Made by a program: the position numbers and the translations under genes. This document shows positions 42,254 through 50,831 of a stretch of 64,000 nucleotides of DNA, piece by piece. Numbering within the stretch: the stretch's first letter is position 1; each line of letters begins with the position of its first letter. Under the pieces are notes generated by a model. It did not search any database, was not told the DNA's origin, and was given only the letters and a program-made list of their open reading frames with translations. The DNA is from Arthrobacter sp. zg-Y238 (GTDB lineage Bacteria; Actinomycetota; Actinomycetes; Actinomycetales; Micrococcaceae), in contig NZ_JANFLU010000010.1 in assembly GCF_024385525.1 (NCBI RefSeq), forward strand, positions 186,001-250,000, read 5' to 3'.

Positions 42254-44908
42254 TTACATCCGGGCTTTTGTCCTTGCAGTGGCCTTGGCAGACCAGGGGT
42301 CCTCCGGCCACGGGTGCCTGGGGTACCGGCCGCGCATCTCGGACCGGACCTGTGCATAGGGGCCGGACCAGAAGGACGCCAGGTCGTCGGTGACGGCAAG
42401 CGGCCTGCCTGCCGGGGACAGCAGGTGGAAGAGCACCGGGACGCGTCCCTCCACGAGCCGCGGGGTTTCGGACCATCCGAAGCACTCCTGGAGCTTGACC
42501 GCCACCACGGGCCGGCCGTCGTCGTGCTCCGGATCCGGATAGTCGATCCGGACCCGTGAACCGCTGGGCACCTGGAGCCGTTCCGGTACGAGGTCGCCCA
42601 GCCGGGAAGCGTCCGGCCAGGGCAGCAGCCGCCGGAGCGCATCGGTGAGGTCGATGCTGTTGGCGGATGCCCCGCGGGCCAGTGCGTCCAGTTCCGGGCC
42701 GAGCCAGTCCTGGAGCCGGTCCAGCAGCGCCGGCTCACTGACGTCCGGCCACGGCTCCCCCAGCTCACGGTGGAGCAGGGCCAGTCGACGGCGCAGCGCG
42801 TCGGCTGCCGCGGAGAAACCAATCAGGCCCAGCCCCTGTACCGTCAGGGCGCGGGCGACGGCGGCGCGTCCCTCTTCGGCGGACGGGCGTACCGGGGTGG
42901 AGCCCAGCAGGATCGCGCCGAGCCGGCGTTCCCGGCGCGCGGTGACCCGGCCGCCGGCGAACTCCGCTTCAACGGTGTCCGTGACGAGGTGTTCGGCGGC
43001 TGCTTCGGCGGTGTCCAGGGTCAGCGGTGCTGCGGACCGGATCACCGCACCGGTGCCCGCGGCGTCGCGCCCCTCGGCCCGGGCGACATCGGCGACGGCC
43101 AGCCAGTCCTGTCCCGTGAGGGAGCTGCCCGCCGGCAACCCGGCACGGGTTCCGGAGGCGAGCAGGTAACGCTCCGGGCCCGCGCCGGGAACGCGCCGCG
43201 CAATCCGGTCCGGGAAGGCCAGGGCAATCACGTAGCCCGGCGCTTCGACGCCCGCGATCTCCCGTGCGCCCGGGGCTCCCCTTTCGGCAGGGCCGGCAGA
43301 CTTTTCCCGGCGGGCCAGCTGCTCCAGCCGCCTTACGTCTTCGGACCACCGGCGGTCACCGGGCTCGCGTCCGGTCCGCATGCCGGCCAGCAAGCGGGGA
43401 AGGTCCGCTCCGGGTGCACGGTTGTCCCCCGAAAGCAGGGCAACAACCTCGGCAGCGGTCCGGGCACCCACCGCACCGGCGCCGTCGAGCAGTGCCCGTG
43501 CGAGCCGGGGATCGGCGGGCACGCGCGCGAGTGTTTTGCCCCGGGCCGTGGCCAGCCCCTCGGCGTCCACGGCACCGATCCCGCGCAGCACCTGGAGGGC
43601 GTCGCGCATGGCGGCCGGCGGCGGTGCGTCGGGAAGGGACAGGCCCTCGCCTCCGGGAGCACCCCAGCACGCCAGCACCAGGGCCGCGGCCGTGAGGTCC
43701 GCGACGGCGATTTCCGGGGTCTGGTGTGCGGGCGCGGCTCCGTAAGCCTTGTCGTCATAGCAGCGCACCACTGTACCCGGCCCCAGCCGGGCGGCGCGGC
43801 CGGCCCGCTGCTCCGCGGAGGCACGGGAGCAGGAGACGGTGACGAGGCCGGACATCCCGCGCATCGCATCCCGGCGCGGTTCGCGGGCGAGCCCCGAGTC
43901 AACCACCAGCCGGACGCCGGGAACGGTCAGCGAGGATTCAGCCAGCGACGTGGACACAATGATCCGGGCCGGCTCGCCCGGGGCGCGGCCGGAAACGGCC
44001 CGGTCCTGCTCCGCCGGACTGATCTGCCCATGCAGTTCCAAGACGTCTGTTCCCGCCGGGACCCGCGAACGCAGCCGGCCGGCCACCGTGGACACCTCGC
44101 GTGCGCCGGGCACAAACACCAAGGCATCGATGTCCGGATCCAGGGCCGCGGCACGGGAGTGGGCCTGCAGTGCGGTGTCGGCCACATGGTCCAGGAATCC
44201 GCGTGTCACGCCGCGTTCGTCGAAGCGGGGAACCGGCGCGGGAGCCCAGACCGTCCGGAGCGGGTGCAGCGCTGCCGGGCAGCCGACCACGGGTGCCGGC
44301 CCGGCGCCGTCGGGCGAACCGATCAGCACAGCGAACCGCGGCGCGTCCAGGGTTGCGGACATAGCCACGAGGGTCAGGTCTTCGCGCAGCTGGCGGACCT
44401 CGGTGAGCATGCCGAGCAGCAGGTCCGTTTCCAGCCCGCGTTCGTGGACTTCGTCCAGGATGACCGCGGCTGTTCCTTCCAGGCCGGGGTCGGCCAGCAG
44501 GCGGCGCAGCAGGATGCCCGGCGTCACGAATTCCACCAGCGTGGACGGGCCCGTGCGGCTTTCGCCCCGGACCGTGTAGCCAACCCGCCCGCCGAGGGCG
44601 GTGCCGTCCAGCGCTGCCAGCCGACGCGCTGCCGAGCGGACGGCCACGCGGCGGGGCTGGGTGACCACAACCCGGGGCTGGGTCCCGCCGCGGGCCAGAA
44701 CGTTCGCGACGAGCGGCGGCACCAGGGTTGTCTTGCCGGTTCCCGGGGGTGCCTGGACGACGGCGGTGCCGGCTCCGTGGATTTCACCGGAACCGCCGTC
44801 GAGCACCGCCGCGAGCTGCGGGACCGACTCGGCAAAAACCAATCCCCCGCCGATGGCCGCAAGGTTGAAGGGCGGGTCGGTTGGATGCGGGGAGGCCGGA
44901 GAAGTCAC
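42254..44908 (-). CDS. hrpB: ATP-dependent RNA helicase HrpB-like
   Basis: 884 residues. DEAH-family motifs: APPGTGKTT (motif I), TQPRRVAVRS (Ia), ILDEVHERGLETD (II, DEVH form), VAMSATLD (III), then IIVSTSLAESSLTVPGVRLVVDSGLAREPR (V) and SRASAEQRAGRAARLGPG (VI). The C-terminal half has the HrpB-type domain ending with PSGSRVRIDYPDPEHDDGRPVVAVKLQECFGW. It unwinds RNA or RNP using ATP; its cellular role in Actinobacteria is not defined. The GTG start lies directly after TAGGA; the divergent CarD gene starts 87 nt away. Confidence 0.9.
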   Translation of the reverse strand: MTSPASPHPTDPPFNLAAIGGGLVFAESVPQLAAVLDGGSGEIHGAGTAVVQAPPGTGKTTLVPPLVANVLARGGTQPRVVVTQPRRVAVRSAARRLAALDGTALGGRVGYTVRGESRTGPSTLVEFVTPGILLRRLLADPGLEGTAAVILDEVHERGLETDLLLGMLTEVRQLREDLTLVAMSATLDAPRFAVLIGSPDGAGPAPVVGCPAALHPLRTVWAPAPVPRFDERGVTRGFLDHVADTALQAHSRAAALDPDIDALVFVPGAREVSTVAGRLRSRVPAGTDVLELHGQISPAEQDRAVSGRAPGEPARIIVSTSLAESSLTVPGVRLVVDSGLAREPRRDAMRGMSGLVTVSCSRASAEQRAGRAARLGPGTVVRCYDDKAYGAAPAHQTPEIAVADLTAAALVLACWGAPGGEGLSLPDAPPPAAMRDALQVLRGIGAVDAEGLATARGKTLARVPADPRLARALLDGAGAVGARTAAEVVALLSGDNRAPGADLPRLLAGMRTGREPGDRRWSEDVRRLEQLARREKSAGPAERGAPGAREIAGVEAPGYVIALAFPDRIARRVPGAGPERYLLASGTRAGLPAGSSLTGQDWLAVADVARAEGRDAAGTGAVIRSAAPLTLDTAEAAAEHLVTDTVEAEFAGGRVTARRERRLGAILLGSTPVRPSAEEGRAAVARALTVQGLGLIGFSAAADALRRRLALLHRELGEPWPDVSEPALLDRLQDWLGPELDALARGASANSIDLTDALRRLLPWPDASRLGDLVPERLQVPSGSRVRIDYPDPEHDDGRPVVAVKLQECFGWSETPRLVEGRVPVLFHLLSPAGRPLAVTDDLASFWSGPYAQVRSEMRGRYPRHPWPEDPWSAKATARTKARM

Positions 44909-44995
44909 TCCTACAGTCTGCCTCGTGCGGGAAGCGGTAAAATGTAAAGAGTCTCATCACTCGCCCCTGCCCTTCCTCTTCCTTGGAGGTAGCAG

Positions 44996-45487
44996 TTGCC
45001 ATTTTCCAAAGGCCAGATCCTGGTCCATCCCCATCACGGCCCCGCCGTTGTCAGCTCCTTCCAAACGCATCCGCGCATGCAGAAGGACTGCATTGTCCTG
45101 GAGGTCCAGTCCTCCCACCTGATGGTCTGGGTGCCCGTTGACCAAGTGGACCACGTCGGCCTCCGTCCCGTCCTGGACCGGGCTGGACTCGACGCACTGT
45201 TTGGCGTCCTTCGCGCCCCCGCCGATAACGAAGACCCCCAGTGGTCGCGCCGGTACAAGGACAACACGGAGAAGATTGCCACCGGTGATCCGATGGTGAT
45301 TGCCGCCGTGGTCCGCAACCTCATGCTGCGCGAGGCGGACCGCGGCCTCTCGCAGGCCGAACGGGAAATGCTCCGGCATGCCCGGCGGCCGCTGCTGACG
45401 GAGATTTCCCTGTCGCTCGGGCTCTCTGAAGGAGAAGCCGGGGAGAAACTGGACGCTGTGTGGCGTCCGTCCACCGCAGTCGCCTAG
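44996..45487 (+). CDS. CarD-family transcriptional regulator
   Basis: 163 residues from TTG 44996 with GGAGGT 5 nt upstream. The N-terminal Tudor-like RNA polymerase interaction domain starts PFSKGQILVHPHHGPAVVSS; the C-terminal helical domain keeps the WSRRYKDNTEKIATGD motif, including the DNA-wedging Trp of mycobacterial CarD. CarD stabilises the open complex at promoters. The RID and tail are less like the canonical essential CarD than I expect, so this may be a second paralogue. Terminator hairpin follows. Confidence 0.85.
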   Translation: MPFSKGQILVHPHHGPAVVSSFQTHPRMQKDCIVLEVQSSHLMVWVPVDQVDHVGLRPVLDRAGLDALFGVLRAPADNEDPQWSRRYKDNTEKIATGDPMVIAAVVRNLMLREADRGLSQAEREMLRHARRPLLTEISLSLGLSEGEAGEKLDAVWRPSTAVA

Positions 45488-45506
45488 GCGTACAGGTCCG
45501 TTACCG

Positions 45507-45533
45507 AACGGCATGCCCTGCGGGCGTGCCGTT
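45507..45533 (+). terminator. Terminator of the CarD-like gene
   Basis: A 12-bp stem AACGGCATGCCC paired with GGGCGTGCCGTT (one G-T pair) and a 3-nt loop, ending in a short T run, 19 nt after the stop. Confidence 0.7.
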
Positions 45534-45610
45534 TCTGCTGCCTCCGCACAACCATGGGTGTGACGGACATCACCATGGCGCAGCCCTCGTTCTGCACTCC
45601 TCCGGGGTTT

Positions 45611-45638
45611 ACTTGAAGCGTCAAGTGTCTGGAGACAC
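45611..45638 (+). promoter_or_regulatory. Two adjacent palindromes upstream of the nitroreductase gene
   Basis: ACTTGA-AGCG-TCAAGT (45611-45626) and GTGTCT-GG-AGACAC (45625-45638) share two bases at the junction. Both lie 30-60 nt before the start codon and could be regulator sites. No matching regulator is adjacent except the TetR gene downstream. Confidence 0.4.
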
Positions 45639-45668
45639 GAACCGTTACCCCAAGGAGGTGTGCTGCGT

Positions 45669-46283
45669 ATGAACGACGGCACTCTGGAGTCCATCCCCGC
45701 CATCGATGCCGCAGCCCTCGGCCTCCTCTTCCGTGACGCGCGCACGGTCTCGGAATTCACTACGGCCGCTGTCACAGACGAGCAGCTTCAAGCCATCTAC
45801 GACTTGACCAAGATGGGTCCGACGGCGATGAACATCCAGCCGCTGCGGATCACCTGGGTGCGTTCCGCCGCGGCTCGGCAGCGGCTGGTGCAGCACATGG
45901 CAGAAGGCAACAAGGCCAAGACAGCCGAGGCTCCCATGGTTGCCGTGCTGAGCTTCGACCGCGACTGGCCGGAGCATTTCCCCACCGTTTTCCCGCCGGC
46001 TCCGCAGCAGGGTGCAGTCTTTGCCGCCAACCCGGAACTGAGTGCCGTGATGGGCAATGACAATGCGCATCTGCAGGCCGGCTACTTCCTCTTGGCAGTC
46101 CGCGCACTGGGCCTGGCCGCGGGGCCGATGGGCGGTTTCGACGCCGCCGGGCTGGATGCCGACCTGCACGCAGGCCTGAACCTGCAGTCCTTCCTCGTCG
46201 TCAACATCGGTGTGCCTGCCGGCGGGCCACGCCACCCGCGGCTGCCTCGACTGGATTACGCGACGGCGACCGCCGAACTCTAG
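45669..46283 (+). CDS. Nitroreductase-family protein, malonic semialdehyde reductase (RutE)-like
   Basis: 204 residues from ATG 45669 (AAGGAGGT 9 nt upstream). Nitroreductase FMN-binding features: FRDARTVSEFTTAAVTDEQLQAIYDLTKMGPTAMNIQPLRI, and NAHLQAGYFLLAVRALGLAAGPMGGFD near residue 120-150. The wording matches RutE/malonic semialdehyde reductase proteins, which reduce 3-oxopropanoate with NAD(P)H. No other rut gene is nearby, so it may serve another aldehyde or quinone. It is convergent with the TetR gene. Confidence 0.85.
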   Translation: MNDGTLESIPAIDAAALGLLFRDARTVSEFTTAAVTDEQLQAIYDLTKMGPTAMNIQPLRITWVRSAAARQRLVQHMAEGNKAKTAEAPMVAVLSFDRDWPEHFPTVFPPAPQQGAVFAANPELSAVMGNDNAHLQAGYFLLAVRALGLAAGPMGGFDAAGLDADLHAGLNLQSFLVVNIGVPAGGPRHPRLPRLDYATATAEL

Positions 46284-46296
46284 GCCGCAGACAGTA

Positions 46297-46328
46297 GACC
46301 GCCGCCCTGGCTACCAGTGGCGGCGGTC
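46297..46328. terminator. Bidirectional terminator between the nitroreductase and TetR genes
   Basis: GACCGCCGCC paired with GGCGGCGGTC, with an inner CTGG/CCAG stem and a TA-rich loop. It lies in the 50-nt gap between the convergent stops. Confidence 0.7.
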
Positions 46329-46333
46329 GCTGG

Positions 46334-46948
46334 TTAAGCCTCGCCGCAGAGCAGGTGGTGCCAGCTGTCGGCAAGCACCTCCAGGGCGTGCTCACGGTTC
46401 GGTTCGAACTTCCGGCGCGTCCAGAGCGTTGCCACATAGTCCAGCTGCGTAAAGGCAAGGGTTCCGCGGATGTGACGGGTCTCTTCTGTGTAGCGTCCGG
46501 CCAGCTGCAGTCCGGTGACTATGTCGGAGATGACTTCCTCATGCCACGCGTCCATGATTTTCCGGATTTCCGGATCTGAGGCTGCCGCCTCATCCAGCAC
46601 ATCGAGGTAAGGCCGGAACACCGGCCACAGGGCTGCCCGCGATTCGAGCCAGGCGAGGATGCCGGGCAGCTCCCCGACCCGGACGACGGCGACCAGGTCC
46701 ACGGCGGTGGAGGTGCTGCCCGGCCCCGCGGCACGCTCCAGGACGGAGTTCACGCGGCTCATGAAATCCTTCATGAGGTCAGTGCGCGAAGGGTAATACG
46801 CGTAGAAAGTCACACGCGTGGTCCCGGCAGCTGAGGCAATCTCGTCAATCGTCGTCGACGCGTACCCCTTGGCTGTGAAAAGCTCCAAGGCGCAGTCGAC
46901 AATCCGGTCCCGCGTCAATTGTTTCTGGGCTTCACGGAGCGACGACAT
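46334..46948 (-). CDS. TetR/AcrR-family regulator of the P450 operon (predicted)
   Basis: 204 residues from ATG 46948. The HTH is YASTTIDEIASAAGTTRVTFYAYYPSRTDLMKDFM (about 28-62). It is the last gene of the minus-strand operon P450-ferredoxin-reductase-TetR, 20 nt after the reductase stop, so it is likely autoregulated with that operon. The two 17-bp palindromes between the P450 gene and the divergent PTE-like genes are the best candidate sites for it. The inducing ligand is unknown. Confidence 0.88.
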   Translation of the reverse strand: MSSLREAQKQLTRDRIVDCALELFTAKGYASTTIDEIASAAGTTRVTFYAYYPSRTDLMKDFMSRVNSVLERAAGPGSTSTAVDLVAVVRVGELPGILAWLESRAALWPVFRPYLDVLDEAAASDPEIRKIMDAWHEEVISDIVTGLQLAGRYTEETRHIRGTLAFTQLDYVATLWTRRKFEPNREHALEVLADSWHHLLCGEA

Positions 46949-46968
46949 GAATCCCACCCTAACAGCGG

Positions 46969-48153
46969 TTATCGCCCCGCCGGCACCGGGGACCGAAGCG
47001 CGTCCGGGCCGATATTGGCCAGCCGCCGAAGCTTCGGAATCGGGATGCGGTAATTGACCGCAACGGACGTCCCCGAGCCGCCCGGGTGGGCCCACCGCAG
47101 GAGCATTGAGTTTTCCGCTCCGCCTGCTTCACGGAATTCGGGCGGGCCGGTCAGGGGTGTAAAGCCGACTGATTTCAGTGCCAGGCCGAACCCTTCCGTC
47201 CAGAAGTAGGGCTGGAAGTCATGTTCGGGAGCCTCGTCTCCGCGGAGCAATCCCAACGCCGCGGTTTTCGCCTGGTCGATAGCGCTGGTCCAGAGAGGAA
47301 CCCTCTCTGTGCCCCGACGGGTCGGGAAGACGGCCACGTCCCCGGCAGCCACAATGGACGGCCCCACCCGTCCCCGTGAATCCGTGTGCAGCACGCCGTT
47401 CGCCAGGAGTCCGGATCCGGTGAGCCAGCCGGTGTTCGGCTCATCTCCGATGGCCGTAACCACCAGTTGGGCTTCCAGGACCGTGCCGTCGGCCAGGACT
47501 ACCCGCGTCCCCTCGCCGGCGGACAGCAAAGATGCCCTGCCGCCCGCCACTATCCGCAGTCCGCGGCCAACGGCGGCGGATACAAAGAGCTCGGACAGAT
47601 ACCCGCCGAGTTGCCGGATAAGGGGCGGGCCGTCCGAAACCAGGGTGACCTCACAGCCGGCCTGCACGCAGCCCGAGGCCACTTCCATCCCGAGCGCACC
47701 GCCGCCGATGACGATGACCGACGGACGCGCTGCCACGCGCTGTTTCAAGGCAACGGCGTCTTCCAAGGTGCGCAGGGTCAGCTCCTGCGCGGGCATACCC
47801 GCCTCGGCCTCCGGAGAAAGCCGCCTTGCCCGGGAGCCGGACGCAATCACCAGCCCGTCGTAAGGCAGTGTTTCTCCCCCGGCCAGCCGGACGACCTGCG
47901 CCTCCGGATCCAGTCCCGCCGCGCTGACCCCTCTCAGTTCGGTGGCCCCATGCGTAGGGTGCGGCAGCTCGTGGGCAGTGCTTCCACCCTCACCGTGCAG
48001 CAGGGCCTTAGACAGCGCGGGGCGGCTGTAGGGACGGTGCACCTCGGAGCCCACCACCGTCAACTCGCCGTCGAATCCCGCCGAACGCAGGGAATCACAG
48101 GCAGTCAGCCCGGCGATGCCGTTGCCGACGACGACGACGCGGCGCATCCTCAC
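46969..48153 (-). CDS. FAD-dependent ferredoxin reductase (P450 electron transfer)
   Basis: 394 residues. FAD motif VVVVGNGIAGLTACDSLR at the N terminus, NAD motif VIGGGALGMEVASG (about 145-158) and the second FAD motif VAAGDVAVFP. It passes electrons from NAD(P)H to the adjacent ferredoxin for the P450. Unlike typical rubredoxin/ferredoxin reductases, its tail (about 340-394) is basic and short. Its start overlaps the ferredoxin stop by 4 nt. Confidence 0.9.
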   Translation of the reverse strand: MRMRRVVVVGNGIAGLTACDSLRSAGFDGELTVVGSEVHRPYSRPALSKALLHGEGGSTAHELPHPTHGATELRGVSAAGLDPEAQVVRLAGGETLPYDGLVIASGSRARRLSPEAEAGMPAQELTLRTLEDAVALKQRVAARPSVIVIGGGALGMEVASGCVQAGCEVTLVSDGPPLIRQLGGYLSELFVSAAVGRGLRIVAGGRASLLSAGEGTRVVLADGTVLEAQLVVTAIGDEPNTGWLTGSGLLANGVLHTDSRGRVGPSIVAAGDVAVFPTRRGTERVPLWTSAIDQAKTAALGLLRGDEAPEHDFQPYFWTEGFGLALKSVGFTPLTGPPEFREAGGAENSMLLRWAHPGGSGTSVAVNYRIPIPKLRRLANIGPDALRSPVPAGR

Positions 48154-48341
48154 GAAGCCAGCTTCAGGGCGGCAACCGGGCAGATCCGAACGGCCGCCTG
48201 CGCGGCTCCCATGTCCCCCTCGTCCACCTCAGGGACATCGATAATGAGCTCGCCGTCGTCGTCGAGATGCATCAGGTCGGGGGCGACCTCTTCGCACAGT
48301 CCATGGCCTTCACAGCGCGGCCGGTCCAGTTCGATCTTCAT
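48150..48341 (-). CDS. [3Fe-4S]-type ferredoxin
   Basis: 63 residues. Cysteines at 10, 16 and 54 (CEGHGLC ... ICP) give three ligands, consistent with a [3Fe-4S] ferredoxin of the P450-partner type. Acidic surface (EVDEGDMG) suits docking to redox partners. It overlaps the P450 gene and the reductase gene by 4 nt each. Confidence 0.95.
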   Translation of the reverse strand: MKIELDRPRCEGHGLCEEVAPDLMHLDDDGELIIDVPEVDEGDMGAAQAAVRICPVAALKLAS

Positions 48342-49510
48342 GCTGCCTCCACAATCGTCACCTGCAGCTTTTCCAGGCTGCGCGTCATGTTGCTTGGTAT
48401 CCGGGCCTCGCCGTTCACGGTCAGGACCTCCGCCCGGCGGGCCAGGGCCGCAACGATGGCGTGTCCTTCGAGGCGGGCCAGGCCTTGTCCAGCGCAGCCG
48501 TGGGGGCCGTACCCGAAGGACAGGTGGTCCACCGGATTACGGGTCACGTCAAAGGAGTCCGGGTTTTCATAATGCCGCGGATCGCGGTTGCCGGCGCCGA
48601 ACAAAATGCCGACCTGGGCACCTTCGGGAATAGTGACGCCGTCAACTTGCACGTCCCGCGTTGCCCGGCGCCCCCAGACGTGGATGGGAACCCAGTACCG
48701 AAGCACTTCGGCAAAGGCAGACGGTACCAGTTCCGGATTCTCGCGCACGAGGGCGAACTGTTCCGGATGCCGTCCGAACAGCGCCACTATGTTGCCGATG
48801 GATGCGATGGTCGTATCCACGCCGGCGCCAAGGTACTGGTGGATGATGTTTCCGGCGTATCCCTCGGGAATATCCCCGCGGGTTTCCGCATCGAAGATAC
48901 CGCGGCCTATCGAACCGGGCGTCAGGTCTTCCGCTGTCACCGAAGAGCACCAGCCGTAAAGCTCACCGGCAATGGGAAAGCTCTCCTGCGTACGCTGGTT
49001 CAACGGTCCCAGCACCTGCATCGCGGCTTGTCCCCAGCGAAGCATGTTGTCCTTGACCTGCCCGTTGAAACCAATCAGGTCCGCAACGATCTCCAGCGGG
49101 AACGCCCGGGCCAGGGAATCCACGGCCTCAAAGCTTCCGGCGGCGGCCAGCTCGGCTACCAGCTTGTCCGCCTTTTCATCAATAACCACTTTGAGGCCGC
49201 GCAGCGCGCGGGGCGTGAGGTTCTGCGAGAGCGTTGCCCTGAGCTGCGTGTGCAGCGGGGGGTCGGACGCCAGGGACGTGCCCTGCAGCGCCTCGTTGAC
49301 CATGGGGTTGAAGCCGATGGAGGTCGAGGAAAAGGCCTCCGGATCCCCGAGTGCGTCACGGATCAGGTCATACCTGGTCAGGGCGTAGACGTCGTTCCTG
49401 GGCAGATAAACCACCCCTGCCTGTTCGCGCAGTGCGGAGTAGGTGGGATAGGGATCGGCAAGGACGGCATCGTCCCAGAGGTCGATGTCTGATTCGGCGG
49501 GTGTCGTCAT
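48338..49510 (-). CDS. Cytochrome P450
   Basis: 390 residues, soluble bacterial P450 length. The I-helix oxygen-binding motif is GAGVDTTIA (near 234), the ExxR pair lies in EVLRY, and the heme-binding loop is FGYGPHGCAGQGLAR with the Cys ligand near residue 345. Inserts a hydroxyl into an unknown substrate with electrons from the downstream ferredoxin and reductase. It begins the minus-strand operon; its start faces the plus-strand PTE-like operon across 232 nt. Confidence 0.93.
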   Translation of the reverse strand: MTTPAESDIDLWDDAVLADPYPTYSALREQAGVVYLPRNDVYALTRYDLIRDALGDPEAFSSTSIGFNPMVNEALQGTSLASDPPLHTQLRATLSQNLTPRALRGLKVVIDEKADKLVAELAAAGSFEAVDSLARAFPLEIVADLIGFNGQVKDNMLRWGQAAMQVLGPLNQRTQESFPIAGELYGWCSSVTAEDLTPGSIGRGIFDAETRGDIPEGYAGNIIHQYLGAGVDTTIASIGNIVALFGRHPEQFALVRENPELVPSAFAEVLRYWVPIHVWGRRATRDVQVDGVTIPEGAQVGILFGAGNRDPRHYENPDSFDVTRNPVDHLSFGYGPHGCAGQGLARLEGHAIVAALARRAEVLTVNGEARIPSNMTRSLEKLQVTIVEAA

Positions 49511-49582
49511 AACACTCTCCTGTCGGTGGATGCGTAGCGGCTGTCTTACAACCGTGCGTTCCCGAGACAGTGTGACTGGAAG

Positions 49583-49662
49583 CTTTACAATGTGTCAAGG
49601 ATCACACTTGGACGCCGCGGCACATCTGGTCACCGAGACAAATTACTTGACATCGTGTAAAG
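49583..49662. promoter_or_regulatory. Two 17-bp palindromes in the divergent P450/PTE promoter region
   Basis: Site 1 at 49583-49599 is CTTTACA-ATG-TGTCAAG; site 2 at 49646-49662 is CTTGACA-TCG-TGTAAAG. Both fit CTTKACANNNTGTMAAG, and their centres are 63 bp apart, about six helical turns. They would let one repressor control both directions, possibly by looping. Confidence 0.75.
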
Positions 49663-49742
49663 AAAAGTGGAAAGCTGGCCACTCCGCATCATCCGCAGTG
49701 ACGTCAGTCACGCAAATCCCCCTAGCTTCAAAGGAGAGGCAA

Positions 49743-50777
49743 GTGAGCCACTTCGCAGGCGCCGACGCCGCGTCCACATCCACCGGTACCCTGGGCGTCA
49801 ACGGCCCAGGTAATATTCCGGGGGCTCTGGCCAACACCGTCCTGGGTCCCGTACCCGCCGCAGACCTGGGTGTTGTCGCCGTTCACGAAGCACTCCTCTC
49901 GGTGGTTCCGGGAGCGGAGCATGCCCCGGATATCAGCATGGACCGGGCCGAAATCTTCGAAACCCTTGCCGGGAAGCTGACGGACTTCCGGAAACACGGC
50001 GGCGGCGCCGTCGTCGACAGCACCGGCATGTTCCACGGCCGGGATCTTCCGCTGTATGAGGCCCTGTCCCGGGCAACCGGCGTGCATATCATCGCCTCCA
50101 CCGGCATGGGGCCTGAGGAAATGCTCGGCGGCTACTTCCTGACCCCGCAGACCAACCCGCCCACGCCGTGGCCGGCGGACAAGTTCGCGGATCTCTTCTC
50201 CAAGGAGGTCACCGAGGGCATGGTGGTCCCCCGGGTTGAGCGCCGGGGCGCCGCCGGTCTCGTAACCACGGCCGCGGCCCGTTCCGGCATCACCCCCACC
50301 GAGGAAAGCCTGTTCCGCGGCGCCGCCAAGACTTCTCTGGCCACCGGTGTTCCGGTGTCGATCCGCTTCGGCACCGACGCGGTTGGCGAACTGGACCTGG
50401 TCCTGGCGGAGAACCTTCCGGCGGACCGCGTGCTGGTCGGCGGTCTGGACCGCAAGGACGCCGCCGGTGCCGCCCTCGAGGTGGCGCGCCGCGGCGCCTT
50501 CGTCGGCATCGACCATGTGGGTTCCACCGGCGGGGACGTCATCGACGACGAGTCACGGGCCGCCCTGGTCCTGGAACTGGTGCAGGCCGGCCATGCGGAC
50601 CGGATCATTCTCTCCGCCAACGCCGTCGGCGTCGCCAAGGGCCAGCCGGACTACGACGTGCCGTACAGCTATGTCCTGTCCACGTTTATGCCGCTCCTCT
50701 CGGCCAGGGGCCTCAGCGATGAAGATGCCCGGCGCATTCTCACTGATAATCCGCACGCCCTGCTAACGGTGCGCTAA
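49743..50777 (+). CDS. Phosphotriesterase-like protein lacking its metal ligands (pseudoenzyme)
   Basis: 344 residues from GTG 49743 with AAGGAGAG 4 nt upstream. The barrel aligns along its length with the intact homologue at 50832. Of the six metal ligands only the first is left: VHEA (His48; second His is Ala50), T175 for the bridging Lys, R208 and G234 for the two middle His, N293 for the final Asp. An N-terminal extension of about 30 residues precedes the barrel. It may regulate or form a heteromer with the next protein, or bind a ligand without catalysis. Confidence 0.85.
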   Translation: MSHFAGADAASTSTGTLGVNGPGNIPGALANTVLGPVPAADLGVVAVHEALLSVVPGAEHAPDISMDRAEIFETLAGKLTDFRKHGGGAVVDSTGMFHGRDLPLYEALSRATGVHIIASTGMGPEEMLGGYFLTPQTNPPTPWPADKFADLFSKEVTEGMVVPRVERRGAAGLVTTAAARSGITPTEESLFRGAAKTSLATGVPVSIRFGTDAVGELDLVLAENLPADRVLVGGLDRKDAAGAALEVARRGAFVGIDHVGSTGGDVIDDESRAALVLELVQAGHADRIILSANAVGVAKGQPDYDVPYSYVLSTFMPLLSARGLSDEDARRILTDNPHALLTVR

Positions 50778-50831
50778 AAGCCGTGCGGCAGCGATGACCA
50801 TAAAAGCTTTCTATTCTTTGAGGTGTAGGCA

